Below are positions 16,736-23,987 of a stretch of DNA of 29,011 nt, piece after piece. The notes under the pieces are model-generated. The model searched no databases. It was not told the DNA's origin and saw nothing but the letters and a program-made list of their open reading frames with translations. Source of the DNA: JAXHUH01 sp034211175 (GTDB lineage: Bacteria > Actinomycetota > Acidimicrobiia > Acidimicrobiales > CAIXPF01); NCBI GenBank assembly GCA_034211175.1, contig JAXHUH010000099.1:1-29011 (forward strand). Direction: 5' to 3'. Both the position numbers and the translations under genes were made by a program. Position 1 is the stretch's first letter; every line of letters begins with the position of its first letter.

Positions 16736-16844
16736 GTGTTGCTCCTCGACTCAACTCAGGTGGTGGTGGATCCGGCCGATCCGCCCCTGTGGCCAGACCT
16801 TAGGGAGGTCGGCACCGGTGGGGCGACTCGGCGGACGGCCGGCC

Positions 16845-17261
16845 TCAGCCCAGCCGCATTCCGTAGGCGTAGCCATGGGCATTCGTGCGCTGGTGGTGCT
16901 CGCCGGCGACCGCCGGGTCACCGACCTTGCCGAGGATGATGACACCCGTCGGGCAGCGATCGACGCACAGGGCGCAGCGGGTGCAGACGTCGTCGTCGAT
17001 CGTGAAGATCACGTGGTCGCTCGGGTCGATCCCGGGGCGCTCGGTGTCCACGGCCTCGGACACCGCCGTCGGGCTGACCATGAAGATGCACTTCCACGGG
17101 CAGATGTCGACGCAGCCCTCGCACATGATGCACTCGGACTGGTCGATGTGGATGAACTGCTTGGGCTTCACCGCCTGGCTCAGCCACGCCGCGTCGACCT
17201 CGTAGAGCACGTAGTCGTCGCGGAACTCCGGCATCGGCGGGTTCGCGTCGGTGCGGGCCAT
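16845..17261 (-). CDS. 2[4Fe-4S] ferredoxin in the cytochrome operon
   Basis: Small 138-residue iron-sulfur protein, probably cytoplasmic because there is no signal or membrane segment. Cluster ligands are Cys44/47/50/54 (CIMCEGCVDIC, with a further Cys58) and Cys93/96/99/103 (CTRCALCVDRC). The two motifs are separated by about 38 residues, longer than in minimal clostridial ferredoxins. ATG 17261 has AGAGGT seven bases upstream. It sits between an unknown membrane protein and the b6-type cytochrome b, so it may bring electrons to or from the membrane complexes; the partner is not shown by sequence. Confidence 0.9.
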   Translation of the reverse strand: MARTDANPPMPEFRDDYVLYEVDAAWLSQAVKPKQFIHIDQSECIMCEGCVDICPWKCIFMVSPTAVSEAVDTERPGIDPSDHVIFTIDDDVCTRCALCVDRCPTGVIILGKVGDPAVAGEHHQRTNAHGYAYGMRLG

Positions 17262-17299
17262 CGCTCAGACCTCTCGGGTCGTGGGCAGGGGGTCGGGGG

Positions 17300-17731
17300 T
17301 CACGTACCTTCCTTGACCAGCGGCCGGCCGTAGCGGCTGGTGGACGCCTCGAGCGCCGGCTTCTTCTCGGCGCCGCGGTTCTGCCAGATCATCCACAGGG
17401 CCACGTTGATCACCAGGGCGACGACGTAGATGCCGACGGCGATCAGGTCGCGCAGGACCACGTAGTTCAGGGTGAACGGGAGCAGCTCGAGGAACTCGCC
17501 GGGGCCGACGACGATGCGATCGGCACGCCAGTTCCACTCGTTGTCGGCCAGCGTCAGCCACTGGTGGGGCACCACGCCGTAGACCCAGAACATCAGGAAG
17601 AACGCCCAGGTCGACGCGACCATGGCCTCGCCCCACGTGAGGAAGGTCCCCTTGGCGCGCCGCTGGAGGGCGAAGCCGAAGGGGATCAGCGCCACGATGG
17701 TGACGATGATGGAAGCGATCAGTGCGACCAC
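17300..17731 (-). CDS. Small three-helix membrane protein, first gene of the respiratory operon
   Basis: Not recognised. The 143-residue product has three predicted helices (about residues 2 to 20, 37 to 56 and 98 to 120) and conserved-looking aromatic residues around VVPHQWLTLADNEWNW. I place the start at GTG 17731 because GGAGGAGGTG lies eight bases upstream. The GTG four codons earlier is part of that ribosome site, and the still longer frame to 17914 encodes only an Arg-rich stretch. It is 38 bases ahead of the ferredoxin gene. A role in the cytochrome complex or its ferredoxin docking is inferred from position only. Confidence 0.8.
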   Translation of the reverse strand: MVALIASIIVTIVALIPFGFALQRRAKGTFLTWGEAMVASTWAFFLMFWVYGVVPHQWLTLADNEWNWRADRIVVGPGEFLELLPFTLNYVVLRDLIAVGIYVVALVINVALWMIWQNRGAEKKPALEASTSRYGRPLVKEGT

Positions 17732-18249
17732 GTCGGCCGGCACCTCCTCCTGCGGTCTGCGTGCGTGTCGAGCGGTTGCGCCGGGTCCGGGAGCGGCCCC
17801 CGGCGCCGCTCGGCGCCTCGTTGCCACCCGTCGGCATCCGTGCCGTCGTTCGTCTCTCGGTCGTTGCCGCCGTCCACGCCAACCGTCGCGATGACCGTCC
17901 TCACGCCCGAGCATGGTGCAGGGCCGCGGTCGTCCATCACCGGATGGCGGGCCGGCGATTCCGGTCTAGCAGATGGCGGGTGGGTGGTCACAGCCGCGAG
18001 CACCGCCGCGCATGGCCGGCGAGGCCGGGCGAGGTCCATGCCCCCAGTGAACCGCCTGTGCGAACCTTCTCCCAACCGGGAGCGCCGCGTGGGCACCCCG
18101 GGGGCCACCGGGTCGTCCGTCCGGCACGGCTTTCACCGTTCGTCCGGTGACCGTTCGGGTGTGCTTGGCCGATCCACCGCGGGGATGCCTACAGTGAGCA
18201 GGCCTGCGTCCGAAACCTGTGACCTGCCGCACACGGCGCGGAGGAGACG
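17732..18249. other. 518-bp divergent intergenic region without a convincing gene
   Basis: Separates the leftward respiratory operon from the rightward cytochrome c gene and should hold promoters for both. Candidate sites seen: on the minus strand an extended -10-like TGCTAGACC (complement of 17963 to 17971), about 230 bases before the first gene; on the plus strand TTGGCC at 18165 and TACAGT at 18190 (19-base spacing, so weak), plus a direct repeat at 18135 and 18150. Open frames here are Arg/Pro/Gly-rich shadows typical of very GC-rich DNA. Confidence 0.5.
18135..18157 (+). promoter_or_regulatory. Direct repeat ACCGTTCG x2 upstream of the cytochrome c gene
   Basis: Two exact 8-base copies start 15 bases apart (18135 to 18142 and 18150 to 18157). 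They lie just upstream of a weak -35-like TTGGCC (18165) and -10-like TACAGT (18190). This is a plausible activator site for the gene at 18250. Two short copies could also occur by chance. Confidence 0.25.
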
Positions 18250-19041
18250 TTGACCGAAGTTCCCGAGCACCTCCTCGAGCGATCCCGAGCGCGCCGTCGC
18301 GCCCTCGGGCTCCCCGTCGAGGGCGATGACGGCGGTGGCGACGCTGCGGCCGCACCCGCCGCCGGCGGTGGCGCGGCCACACCCGCCGTGGCCCAGGAGT
18401 CACTGCCGAAGGGGCCCGTCGCACCGGACACGCCGGTCAAGAGCGAGCCCCCGCCCCCGCCCCCCGTGCCCCCGTACGTCGAGGCCTTCGAGCGACGCAG
18501 GAAGATCCCGTTCTGGGCCATGCCGGTCGTTCTCGGCCTACCGATGTGGGCGATCATCTACGCGGGCACGCTCGAGCCCGCGCCCACCGGTGAGCTGTCG
18601 CTGATCGAGGAGGGCGCCGAGGTCTACTCGGGCGGCGCCGGCTGCTCGACCTGCCACGGCGGTGCCGGTGGCGGCGGCGTCGGCCCGGCGCTCGCCGACG
18701 GCGCGGTCCAGCAGACGTTCTCCGACCCGGTCGACCAGGTCCGGTGGATCATCACCGGTTCGGCCGGCGCCGAGGGCGGCGTCTACGGCGACACGAACAA
18801 GCCGTCCGTCGGGGGCATGCCCGCCTTCGCCGGGACGCTCACGCTCGAGGAGATCGTCGCCGTCACGCTGGACGAGCGGATCGGCCTCGGCGGCGTCGAG
18901 GACGAGGTCGACTGGAGCGGCCTGACGGCCCTTCCGGAGGAGTTCCCCGACGCGGTCAGCGAGGCCGAGGTCGAAGAGGTCCTGCTCCTCCTCGAGGAAG
19001 AGGGCTACAACGTCGGCGAGGGCGAGGGCGGCGAGGGCTGA
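18250..19041 (+). CDS. Membrane-anchored monoheme cytochrome c
   Basis: 263-residue electron carrier. It has a charged N-terminal motif (MTEVPEHLLERSRARRRALG), an Ala/Gly/Pro-rich linker with six consecutive prolines, one membrane helix (about residues 86 to 106, IPFWAMPVVLGLPMWAIIYA), and a single cytochrome c domain with CSTCH at 132 to 136 and likely ligand Met190 in GGMPAF. The C-terminus is acidic. The start is TTG 18250: GGAGGAG lies at 18240 to 18246, and the resulting N-terminus matches that of the cytochrome b subunit at 15903. Facing away from the respiratory operon, it probably links the b6c complex to a terminal oxidase (inference). Confidence 0.9.
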   Translation: MTEVPEHLLERSRARRRALGLPVEGDDGGGDAAAAPAAGGGAATPAVAQESLPKGPVAPDTPVKSEPPPPPPVPPYVEAFERRRKIPFWAMPVVLGLPMWAIIYAGTLEPAPTGELSLIEEGAEVYSGGAGCSTCHGGAGGGGVGPALADGAVQQTFSDPVDQVRWIITGSAGAEGGVYGDTNKPSVGGMPAFAGTLTLEEIVAVTLDERIGLGGVEDEVDWSGLTALPEEFPDAVSEAEVEEVLLLLEEEGYNVGEGEGGEG

Positions 19042-19070
19042 GCCCTCCTCCACCACCCCCCCGACAGCCC

Positions 19071-19107
19071 TCCCCCACCGCGACCGCCTTCCCCCACCGC
19101 GACCGCC
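19071..19107. repeat. 18-bp direct repeat, two copies
   Basis: TCCCCCACCGCGACCGCC occurs at 19071 to 19088 and again at 19090 to 19107, identical and separated by one base. It lies between the cytochrome c stop and the hairpin at 19111. Probably a local slippage duplication. Confidence 0.8.
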
Positions 19108-19110
19108 CGC

Positions 19111-19137
19111 CGGCCGGCACGGCACCCGTGCCGGCCG
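19111..19137 (+). terminator. Strong hairpin after the cytochrome c gene
   Basis: CGGCCGGCACGG and CCGTGCCGGCCG pair as a perfect 12-bp stem around the 3-base loop CAC. It lies 70 bases after the stop at 19041. No T-run follows, so it would be an actinobacterial-style hairpin terminator or a 3'-end stabiliser. Confidence 0.5.
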
Positions 19138-19218
19138 CGTGCCACGCCATCACCTGCGTGCGCCGGAGACGGCGTCGCGCAACGGTGCGCCCGTTCCCCG
19201 GCCGCGCCGATCGCTCGA

Positions 19219-19231
19219 TAGCGTCCCGGCG
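19219..19231 (+). promoter_or_regulatory. Possible leaderless -10 element before the reductase gene
   Basis: TAGCGT (19219 to 19224) fits TANNNT and ends seven bases before the ATG at 19232, the geometry of leaderless actinobacterial promoters. No Shine-Dalgarno sequence is visible ahead of that ATG, which supports the idea. No clear -35 element is seen. Confidence 0.35.
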
Positions 19232-20548
19232 ATGACCGCGCAGCCGCCCGTGCCCGAACCCCACGGCGGGTCGCTGCGGACCGACCCCGCGGCGCCCGAC
19301 ATCGTCGACGTCGTCGTCGTCGGAGCCGGGCCGGCGGGGTCCGCCGCGGCCCACTGGCTCGCCCGGGCCGGCGTCGAGGTCGTGGTCCTCGAACAGGACG
19401 AGCTCCCCCGGCCGAAGACGTGCGGCGACGTGCTCTCGCCCCGGGCCGTGCGCCACCTCGACGAGATGGGCCTCGGCTCCGAGACCCGCCGGTTCCATCG
19501 CCACGACGGCATCCGCATCGTCGCCCACGAGGTGACGGTCGACGTCCCGTGGCCCGATCACCCCGAGCTGGTCAGCCACGGGTGCGCCGTGCGCCGGGGC
19601 GTCCTCGACGAGCTCGTCGCCCGCCAGAGCGCGAGGGCGGGTGCCAGCCTCCGCACCGGCCAGCAGGTCGAGGGGCCGCTGCTGCGCGACGGGCTCCTGC
19701 AGGGCGTGTCCGTGCTCGATCGGGCCAGCGGCGAGACCTACCCGCTCGGCGCCCGGTACGTGATCGTGGCCGACGGGGCCCGGTCCCCGCTCGGGCGGGC
19801 GCTCGGCACCCGGCGGGACCACACGTTCCCCCAGGCGATGGCGGAGCGCGGCTACTACGCCAGCCCCCGCCACGCCGAGCCGTGGCTCGAGGTCGTCATC
19901 GACCTGCGCGATCGTGACGCCGAGTCGCTCGGCGGCTACGGGTGGGCGTTCCCACTGGGCGACGGCGCGGTGAACGTCGGCGTCGGCACGCTGGCGCTCG
20001 GGCGCTCGACCCGCCACGTGCAGACCGAGGGCCTGCTCGAGCAGTTCGCGTCGACGATCGCCACACCGTGGGACCTCGACCCCTCGTCGCCCCTGGAGCC
20101 CCCGGCCGGCGGGCGGCTCCCCATGGCCGGCTCCGTCGGCCCGAAGTCCGGGCCGACGTGGCTCGTCGTCGGCGACGCCGCCGCCTCGGTCAACCCGTTC
20201 AGCGGCGAGGGCATCTCGGCCGCGTACGAGACCGGGCGCATGGCGGCCGAGACGGTGGTCGAGGCGCTGGCCACCGGCGACGGCTCGAAGCTGGCCGACC
20301 ACACACGACGGGTCGACGAGACCTACGGCCTCTACAACCGCACGGCCCGGCTGTTCGCCCGGGCCATCGAGCACCCTTCGCTGATCAGCGAGCTGACCCG
20401 CGTCGGCATCCAGTCCCGCTCGTTGCTCGAGTGGGCCGTGCGGATCATGGCCGACATGCTGCGCACCGACGAGCTCGGCCCCGCGGAGGCGGCGTACCGC
20501 ACGGCGGCCCGGGTCGTCCGCCTGATGCCCGACAGCTCGACGTCCTGA
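19232..20548 (+). CDS. Geranylgeranyl reductase family FAD oxidoreductase
   Basis: 438-residue flavoprotein of the group that saturates isoprenoid chains. The FAD-binding Rossmann motif VVVVGAGPAGSAAA lies near residues 27 to 40, the family motif PKTCGD at 61 to 66, and the second FAD motif VVGDAAASVNPFSGEGI at about 312 to 328. I chose ATG 19232; a longer frame from 19139 adds an unconserved Arg-rich leader overlapping the terminator region. Closeness to respiratory genes suggests the substrate is menaquinone (the role of mycobacterial MenJ), but reduction of other prenyl lipids cannot be excluded. Confidence 0.85.
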   Translation: MTAQPPVPEPHGGSLRTDPAAPDIVDVVVVGAGPAGSAAAHWLARAGVEVVVLEQDELPRPKTCGDVLSPRAVRHLDEMGLGSETRRFHRHDGIRIVAHEVTVDVPWPDHPELVSHGCAVRRGVLDELVARQSARAGASLRTGQQVEGPLLRDGLLQGVSVLDRASGETYPLGARYVIVADGARSPLGRALGTRRDHTFPQAMAERGYYASPRHAEPWLEVVIDLRDRDAESLGGYGWAFPLGDGAVNVGVGTLALGRSTRHVQTEGLLEQFASTIATPWDLDPSSPLEPPAGGRLPMAGSVGPKSGPTWLVVGDAAASVNPFSGEGISAAYETGRMAAETVVEALATGDGSKLADHTRRVDETYGLYNRTARLFARAIEHPSLISELTRVGIQSRSLLEWAVRIMADMLRTDELGPAEAAYRTAARVVRLMPDSSTS

Positions 20549-20549
20549 A

Positions 20550-20580
20550 CACGGCGCGCCCCGCCGGCGCCGGGGCCGTG
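20550..20580. terminator. Hairpin between two convergent genes
   Basis: GCCCCG (20558 to 20563) pairs with CGGGGC (20571 to 20576), and the flanking CACG and CGTG pair outside it with a small bulge. It follows the reductase stop by one base and precedes the end of the convergent ATP-grasp gene, so it could act as a two-way terminator. No T-run. Confidence 0.4.
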
Positions 20581-20608
20581 CCACGGCGTTCCGACCCGGT
20601 CGAGCGGC

Positions 20609-21820
20609 CTACGCCGGCGCGGCCTCGGCCAACAAGTGGCGCCAGCCGGGCGCCCCGAGCGAGTAGTTGGCGACCGCCGATCCGGAGAAGCGCTGCCACG
20701 AGCCGGGCCGGGCCAGCACGGACGCCACCCCGATGGCCACCGGCACCAGCGAACGGGGATCGCGCACGACCGGCGTCAGCTCCTCGGTGCCGCCCCGGTA
20801 TGCGCCGAACCCGAACACGGCCGCGGCGAGCTCCCGGGCGATCGCGGTGCGCCGGCCGGTCCGCTCGGCGGCGGCGAGCAGCGCGAGCACCGTCTGGTGG
20901 GTGCGCACACCGGGGCGACCGGGCGGGCACACCTCGATGTCGTCACCGAGCGCGACCCCGAGCAGGGTGCCGGCGAGGTCGACCCCGGCGGCCGCGGCGT
21001 TGGCCGGTTCGACGAGGCGCGGGTTCACGTCGATGACGACCGGGCCGTCGTCGGTCGTGATCAGGTCGGCCGACAGCGCGCCGTGCCACCCGAGCGCCCG
21101 TCCCAGGCGCTCGATCACGGCACGCCCCTCGGGGAGGTCGACGCTCACCTTGTGGCTCGCACCGCCGCCGACGCCCGCACGCGCCCGGGTGTTGGCCGCG
21201 AACGCCACGAGCTCACCCCGGGCGAAGACCGCCTGGGCCATCACCAGCGTCCCGTCGGTCGCGACCTCGACGAGCACGGGAGCATCCGAGGTCGGATCGG
21301 GGACGTCGACCCACCCGTGGTGGTCGTCGAGACGCCAGACCCCCGTGCTGGCCGTGGCGATCGCGACCTTGGCGAACGCCGGGTAGGTCGACCACCGGTC
21401 GCGGCCGGATCGGTCGGTGATCACGGCCGACGGCGGCCTCGGCAGGCCGAGTCGGCGGAGGGTGGCGTCCGCCGACACCTTGTCCTGGACCTGCGCCAAC
21501 GCCTCGAAGGTGGGAACCGCCGTCAGGATGCCGGCGGCGGCGAGCCGATCGGCCCGCAGGCTCAGCACCGCGGCCTGCTCCTGGGTGGGCAGGAGCACCT
21601 CGGCCCCGGAGCGGGCCGCGACGTCGAGCGCCACGTCGAACCAGCCCAGCGGGTCGTCGCCGTAGCGGGGCACCGGATGGACGGTCGTGACCGCTCCGGA
21701 GAACCGGCACAGGCAGCGCGGGTCGGGCGACAGGACGTCGACCCGGTGGCCGCCGGCGGCGAGCGATCGGGCGGCCTGGACGGATGCGAGCGCGCACCCG
21801 TCGGACAGCAGGACGTGCAC
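20609..21820 (-). CDS. ATP-grasp family ligase, substrate unknown
   Basis: 403-residue protein with an N-terminal Rossmann-like domain (MHVLLSDGCALASVQAARSL) and an ATP-grasp fold. Landmarks are QVQDKVSADATLRRLGLP (Lys113), a second nucleotide-binding lysine candidate in PAFAKVAIA (Lys151) and the metal-binding DVNPRLVEP (264 to 272). The region resembles CarB-like carboxylate-amine ligases. The first 40 residues recall NAD/UDP-sugar-type dinucleotide folds seen in ATP-grasp proteins that modify cell-surface or peptide substrates. GTG 21820 has GGGGAGGAG six bases upstream. It is divergent from a TetR gene with a shared palindrome, so its expression is probably repressor-controlled. Confidence 0.8.
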   Translation of the reverse strand: MHVLLSDGCALASVQAARSLAAGGHRVDVLSPDPRCLCRFSGAVTTVHPVPRYGDDPLGWFDVALDVAARSGAEVLLPTQEQAAVLSLRADRLAAAGILTAVPTFEALAQVQDKVSADATLRRLGLPRPPSAVITDRSGRDRWSTYPAFAKVAIATASTGVWRLDDHHGWVDVPDPTSDAPVLVEVATDGTLVMAQAVFARGELVAFAANTRARAGVGGGASHKVSVDLPEGRAVIERLGRALGWHGALSADLITTDDGPVVIDVNPRLVEPANAAAAGVDLAGTLLGVALGDDIEVCPPGRPGVRTHQTVLALLAAAERTGRRTAIARELAAAVFGFGAYRGGTEELTPVVRDPRSLVPVAIGVASVLARPGSWQRFSGSAVANYSLGAPGWRHLLAEAAPA

Positions 21821-21873
21821 GACGACTCCTCCCCGGGCCCCGGTACGCCGAAGCGTTCGGGAACTGCTCCAAT

Positions 21874-21901
21874 CTCTACGCCATATATTTATGACGTAGA
21901 G
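21874..21901. promoter_or_regulatory. 28-bp palindromic operator candidate
   Basis: Arms CTCTACG (21874 to 21880) and CGTAGAG (21895 to 21901) are exact complements. Inner pairs extend it so that 12 of 14 positions match about a centre at 21887/21888. It lies in a striking AT-rich patch (CATATATTTATG and following TTTTAAT) in otherwise very GC-rich DNA. It is 53 bases from the ATP-grasp start and 42 from the TetR start, where overlapping divergent promoters would be. Probably the binding site of the adjacent TetR protein. Confidence 0.65.
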
Positions 21902-21943
21902 TTTTAATGCGCAAGGCCCTGTTCGCGCTGGCAGGATGGGCCG

Positions 21944-22513
21944 ATGGGCCGGGCCCCGCAGATCGATCGTGACGCCGTGCTACGCGCCGGGCTCCTCGTC
22001 GCCGAGCGCGACGGCGTCGACGGGCTGACGATGGGCGCGGTCGCGACCGAGCTCGACGTCACCCCGATGGCGCTGTACCGCCACATCGGCAACCGGGCCG
22101 GGCTGCTCGACGGGCTCGTGGAGCTGCTCATCGACGAGCCCACCCCGGCACCGGCCGGGGCGGACTGGGAGCAGCAGCTGCGCCACGGCGCCGAGCAGCT
22201 ACGGGAGACGGCGCAGCGCTACCCGAACACGTTCCCCCTGGTCCTGCGGCTGCCGGCCACCACACCGGTCGCCCGGCGGCGGCGCGACCAGATCTGCGAC
22301 GTCCTCCGCCGGGCCGGCGTGCCCGACGACGACGTCGCCCGGCTGGAGCGGGTGATCAGCACCCTGTACCTGGGCTACCTGGTGAGCGAGGTCGGCGGGC
22401 GCTTCGCCCACCACGACCGGGCCGTGCTCGACCGCGACCTCGAGCTCGTGTGGACGATGGTGCGCGACACGATCGACGCCGCCGCCGGCCGCGCACCACG
22501 CCCGGCCGGCTGA
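21944..22513 (+). CDS. TetR family transcriptional regulator
   Basis: 189-residue repressor-type protein. The N-terminal helix-turn-helix is LTMGAVATELDVTPMALYRHIGNRAGLLD (about residues 28 to 56), here cited by its ends: it starts LTMGAV and ends RHIGNRA. The C-terminal ligand domain is unassigned but contains the TetR_C-like WEQQLRHGAEQLRETA. ATG 21944 has AGGA seven bases upstream; the ATG at 21936 is out of frame. Probably binds the palindrome at 21874 and controls itself and the ATP-grasp gene. Confidence 0.9.
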   Translation: MGRAPQIDRDAVLRAGLLVAERDGVDGLTMGAVATELDVTPMALYRHIGNRAGLLDGLVELLIDEPTPAPAGADWEQQLRHGAEQLRETAQRYPNTFPLVLRLPATTPVARRRRDQICDVLRRAGVPDDDVARLERVISTLYLGYLVSEVGGRFAHHDRAVLDRDLELVWTMVRDTIDAAAGRAPRPAG

Positions 22514-22542
22514 GGCGCCGTCGTGTCGGGCCGGCTCCCGGC

Positions 22543-23847
22543 TCAGGCGTCCCGGCGGGCCGCGACCTCGGCTGCGGCATCGGCGGCGGCCTCCGCCGTG
22601 CGCTCGAGGTCGGCGTCGGTGTGGGACAGGCTCGGGAACAACGCCTCGTAGGGCCCCGGCGCCAGGGCGACGCCCCGGTTGAGCATCCCCCAGAAGAACG
22701 TCGGGTAGTCCCCGGCGTCGACCGCGGCCTTGGCCGTGTCGTAGTCCCGCACCGGCTCCGTGCCGAAGAACAGGCCGAGCAGCGGCCCGACCCGGGGCAC
22801 CTGCACGGCGACGCCGGCGCCCGAGATCGCCTCGACGAGCAGGTCGGCCAGGTGCGCCGCGGTCGTCTCGAGGCGTTGGTACGCGTCCCGGTCGAGCTCG
22901 GACAGCGCGGCGAGACCGGCGGCGGTGGCCAGCGGGTTCCCCGACAGCGTGCCGGCCTGGTAGACGGGCCCGACCGGGGCGAGGTGGCTCATGATCTCGG
23001 TCGAGCCGGCGAACGCACCCACGGGGAGGCCGCCGCCGATGACCTTGCCGAACGCCCACAGGTCGGGGCGCACGCCGGACCACTCGCTCGCACCGCCGAC
23101 GCCGAGGCGGAAGCCGGTGATGACCTCGTCGAACAGCAGCAGGGCGCCGGCGTCGTCACACGCCTTGCGCAGCCCGGCGAGGAACCCGTCCTCCGGCGCG
23201 ACCAGGCCCATGTTGGCCGCGACCGGCTCGACCGCGACGACCGCGGTGTCGTCGTCGATCTCGGGCACGACGTTGTACGGGGCGACGACCGTGGACGCCA
23301 CCGCCTGGTCGGGCACACCGGCGGAGCCGCTGAGGCCCTGGTTGGCGACCCCGGAACCGCCCGCGGCGAGGAGCATGTCGCTGTGGCCGTGGTAGTTGCC
23401 GGCGAACTTCACGACCTTGGTGCGGCCGGTCACGCCCCGGGCCAGGCGGATGGCCGACATGGTGGCCTCGGTCCCGCTCGACACGAGCCGCACCTGCTCG
23501 ACGCCGGCGACCCGCTCGACGATCTCGGCCGCGAGGCGGACCTCACCCTCGGTCGGGGCCCCGAACGTCGTGCCCGACAACGCCGCCTCGCGGACCGCGG
23601 CGACGATCGTCGGGTGGGCGTGGCCGAGGATCGACGCCCCGTAGCTCTGCACGTAGTCGAGGTACTCGTTGCCCTCGACGTCCCACACCCGGGCACCCTC
23701 GGCGCGGTCGACGAAGTACGGCGTGCCCCCGACCGAGCCGAACGCCCGCACCGGTGAGCTGACACCACCCGGGATCACCTGCTGTGCCCGCTCGAAGAGC
23801 GCTCGGTTGCTCCTGTCGGCAGTGCTGTCGGCGGTTGTGTCGGCCAC
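22543..23847 (-). CDS. hemL: Glutamate-1-semialdehyde 2,1-aminomutase
   Basis: PLP enzyme that converts glutamate-1-semialdehyde to 5-aminolevulinate in the C5 heme pathway. The 434 residues show IPGGVSSPVRAF near the N-terminus, SSGTEATMSAIRLAR (123 to 137), LLLFDEVITGFR (236 to 247) and the PLP lysine Lys268 in WAFGKVIGGGLPVGAF. Length is normal. The start is GTG 23847, with GGAGG close upstream. It lies 140 bases downstream of hemB, same direction, and converges on the TetR gene with a 29-base gap. Confidence 0.96.
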   Translation of the reverse strand: MADTTADSTADRSNRALFERAQQVIPGGVSSPVRAFGSVGGTPYFVDRAEGARVWDVEGNEYLDYVQSYGASILGHAHPTIVAAVREAALSGTTFGAPTEGEVRLAAEIVERVAGVEQVRLVSSGTEATMSAIRLARGVTGRTKVVKFAGNYHGHSDMLLAAGGSGVANQGLSGSAGVPDQAVASTVVAPYNVVPEIDDDTAVVAVEPVAANMGLVAPEDGFLAGLRKACDDAGALLLFDEVITGFRLGVGGASEWSGVRPDLWAFGKVIGGGLPVGAFAGSTEIMSHLAPVGPVYQAGTLSGNPLATAAGLAALSELDRDAYQRLETTAAHLADLLVEAISGAGVAVQVPRVGPLLGLFFGTEPVRDYDTAKAAVDAGDYPTFFWGMLNRGVALAPGPYEALFPSLSHTDADLERTAEAAADAAAEVAARRDA

Positions 23848-23987
23848 GGTCCTCCGCTCCGGCGCCGCGCCCGTGAGGTCGCGGCCCGCTCGTCGGTTCT
23901 CGGTCAGGTCGCCGGAGCGCCGTTCTGGTACGCGGATGCGCCACGACGTGGTCGGATGCGCGTGCCGGATCCGGTCGGTCCGGGCAT

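Noticed and set aside
15900..16754. Alternative minus-strand frame over the cytochrome b gene
   Set aside because: It overlaps the heme-ligand-bearing frame at 15953 to 16735 and encodes only low-complexity Arg/Pro-rich sequence.
16796..16810. Hairpin GACCT/AGGTC between the ferredoxin and cytochrome b genes
   Set aside because: Only five base pairs; expected by chance in a spacer of this size and composition.
17732..17914. N-terminal extension of the small membrane protein to 17914
   Set aside because: The extension is Arg/Gly/Pro-rich and would override a clear GGAGGAGGTG ribosome site eight bases before GTG 17731.
22530..22542. Hairpin GCCGG/CCGGC between the TetR gene and hemL
   Set aside because: A 5-bp stem with a 3-base loop is too weak to call a terminator here.
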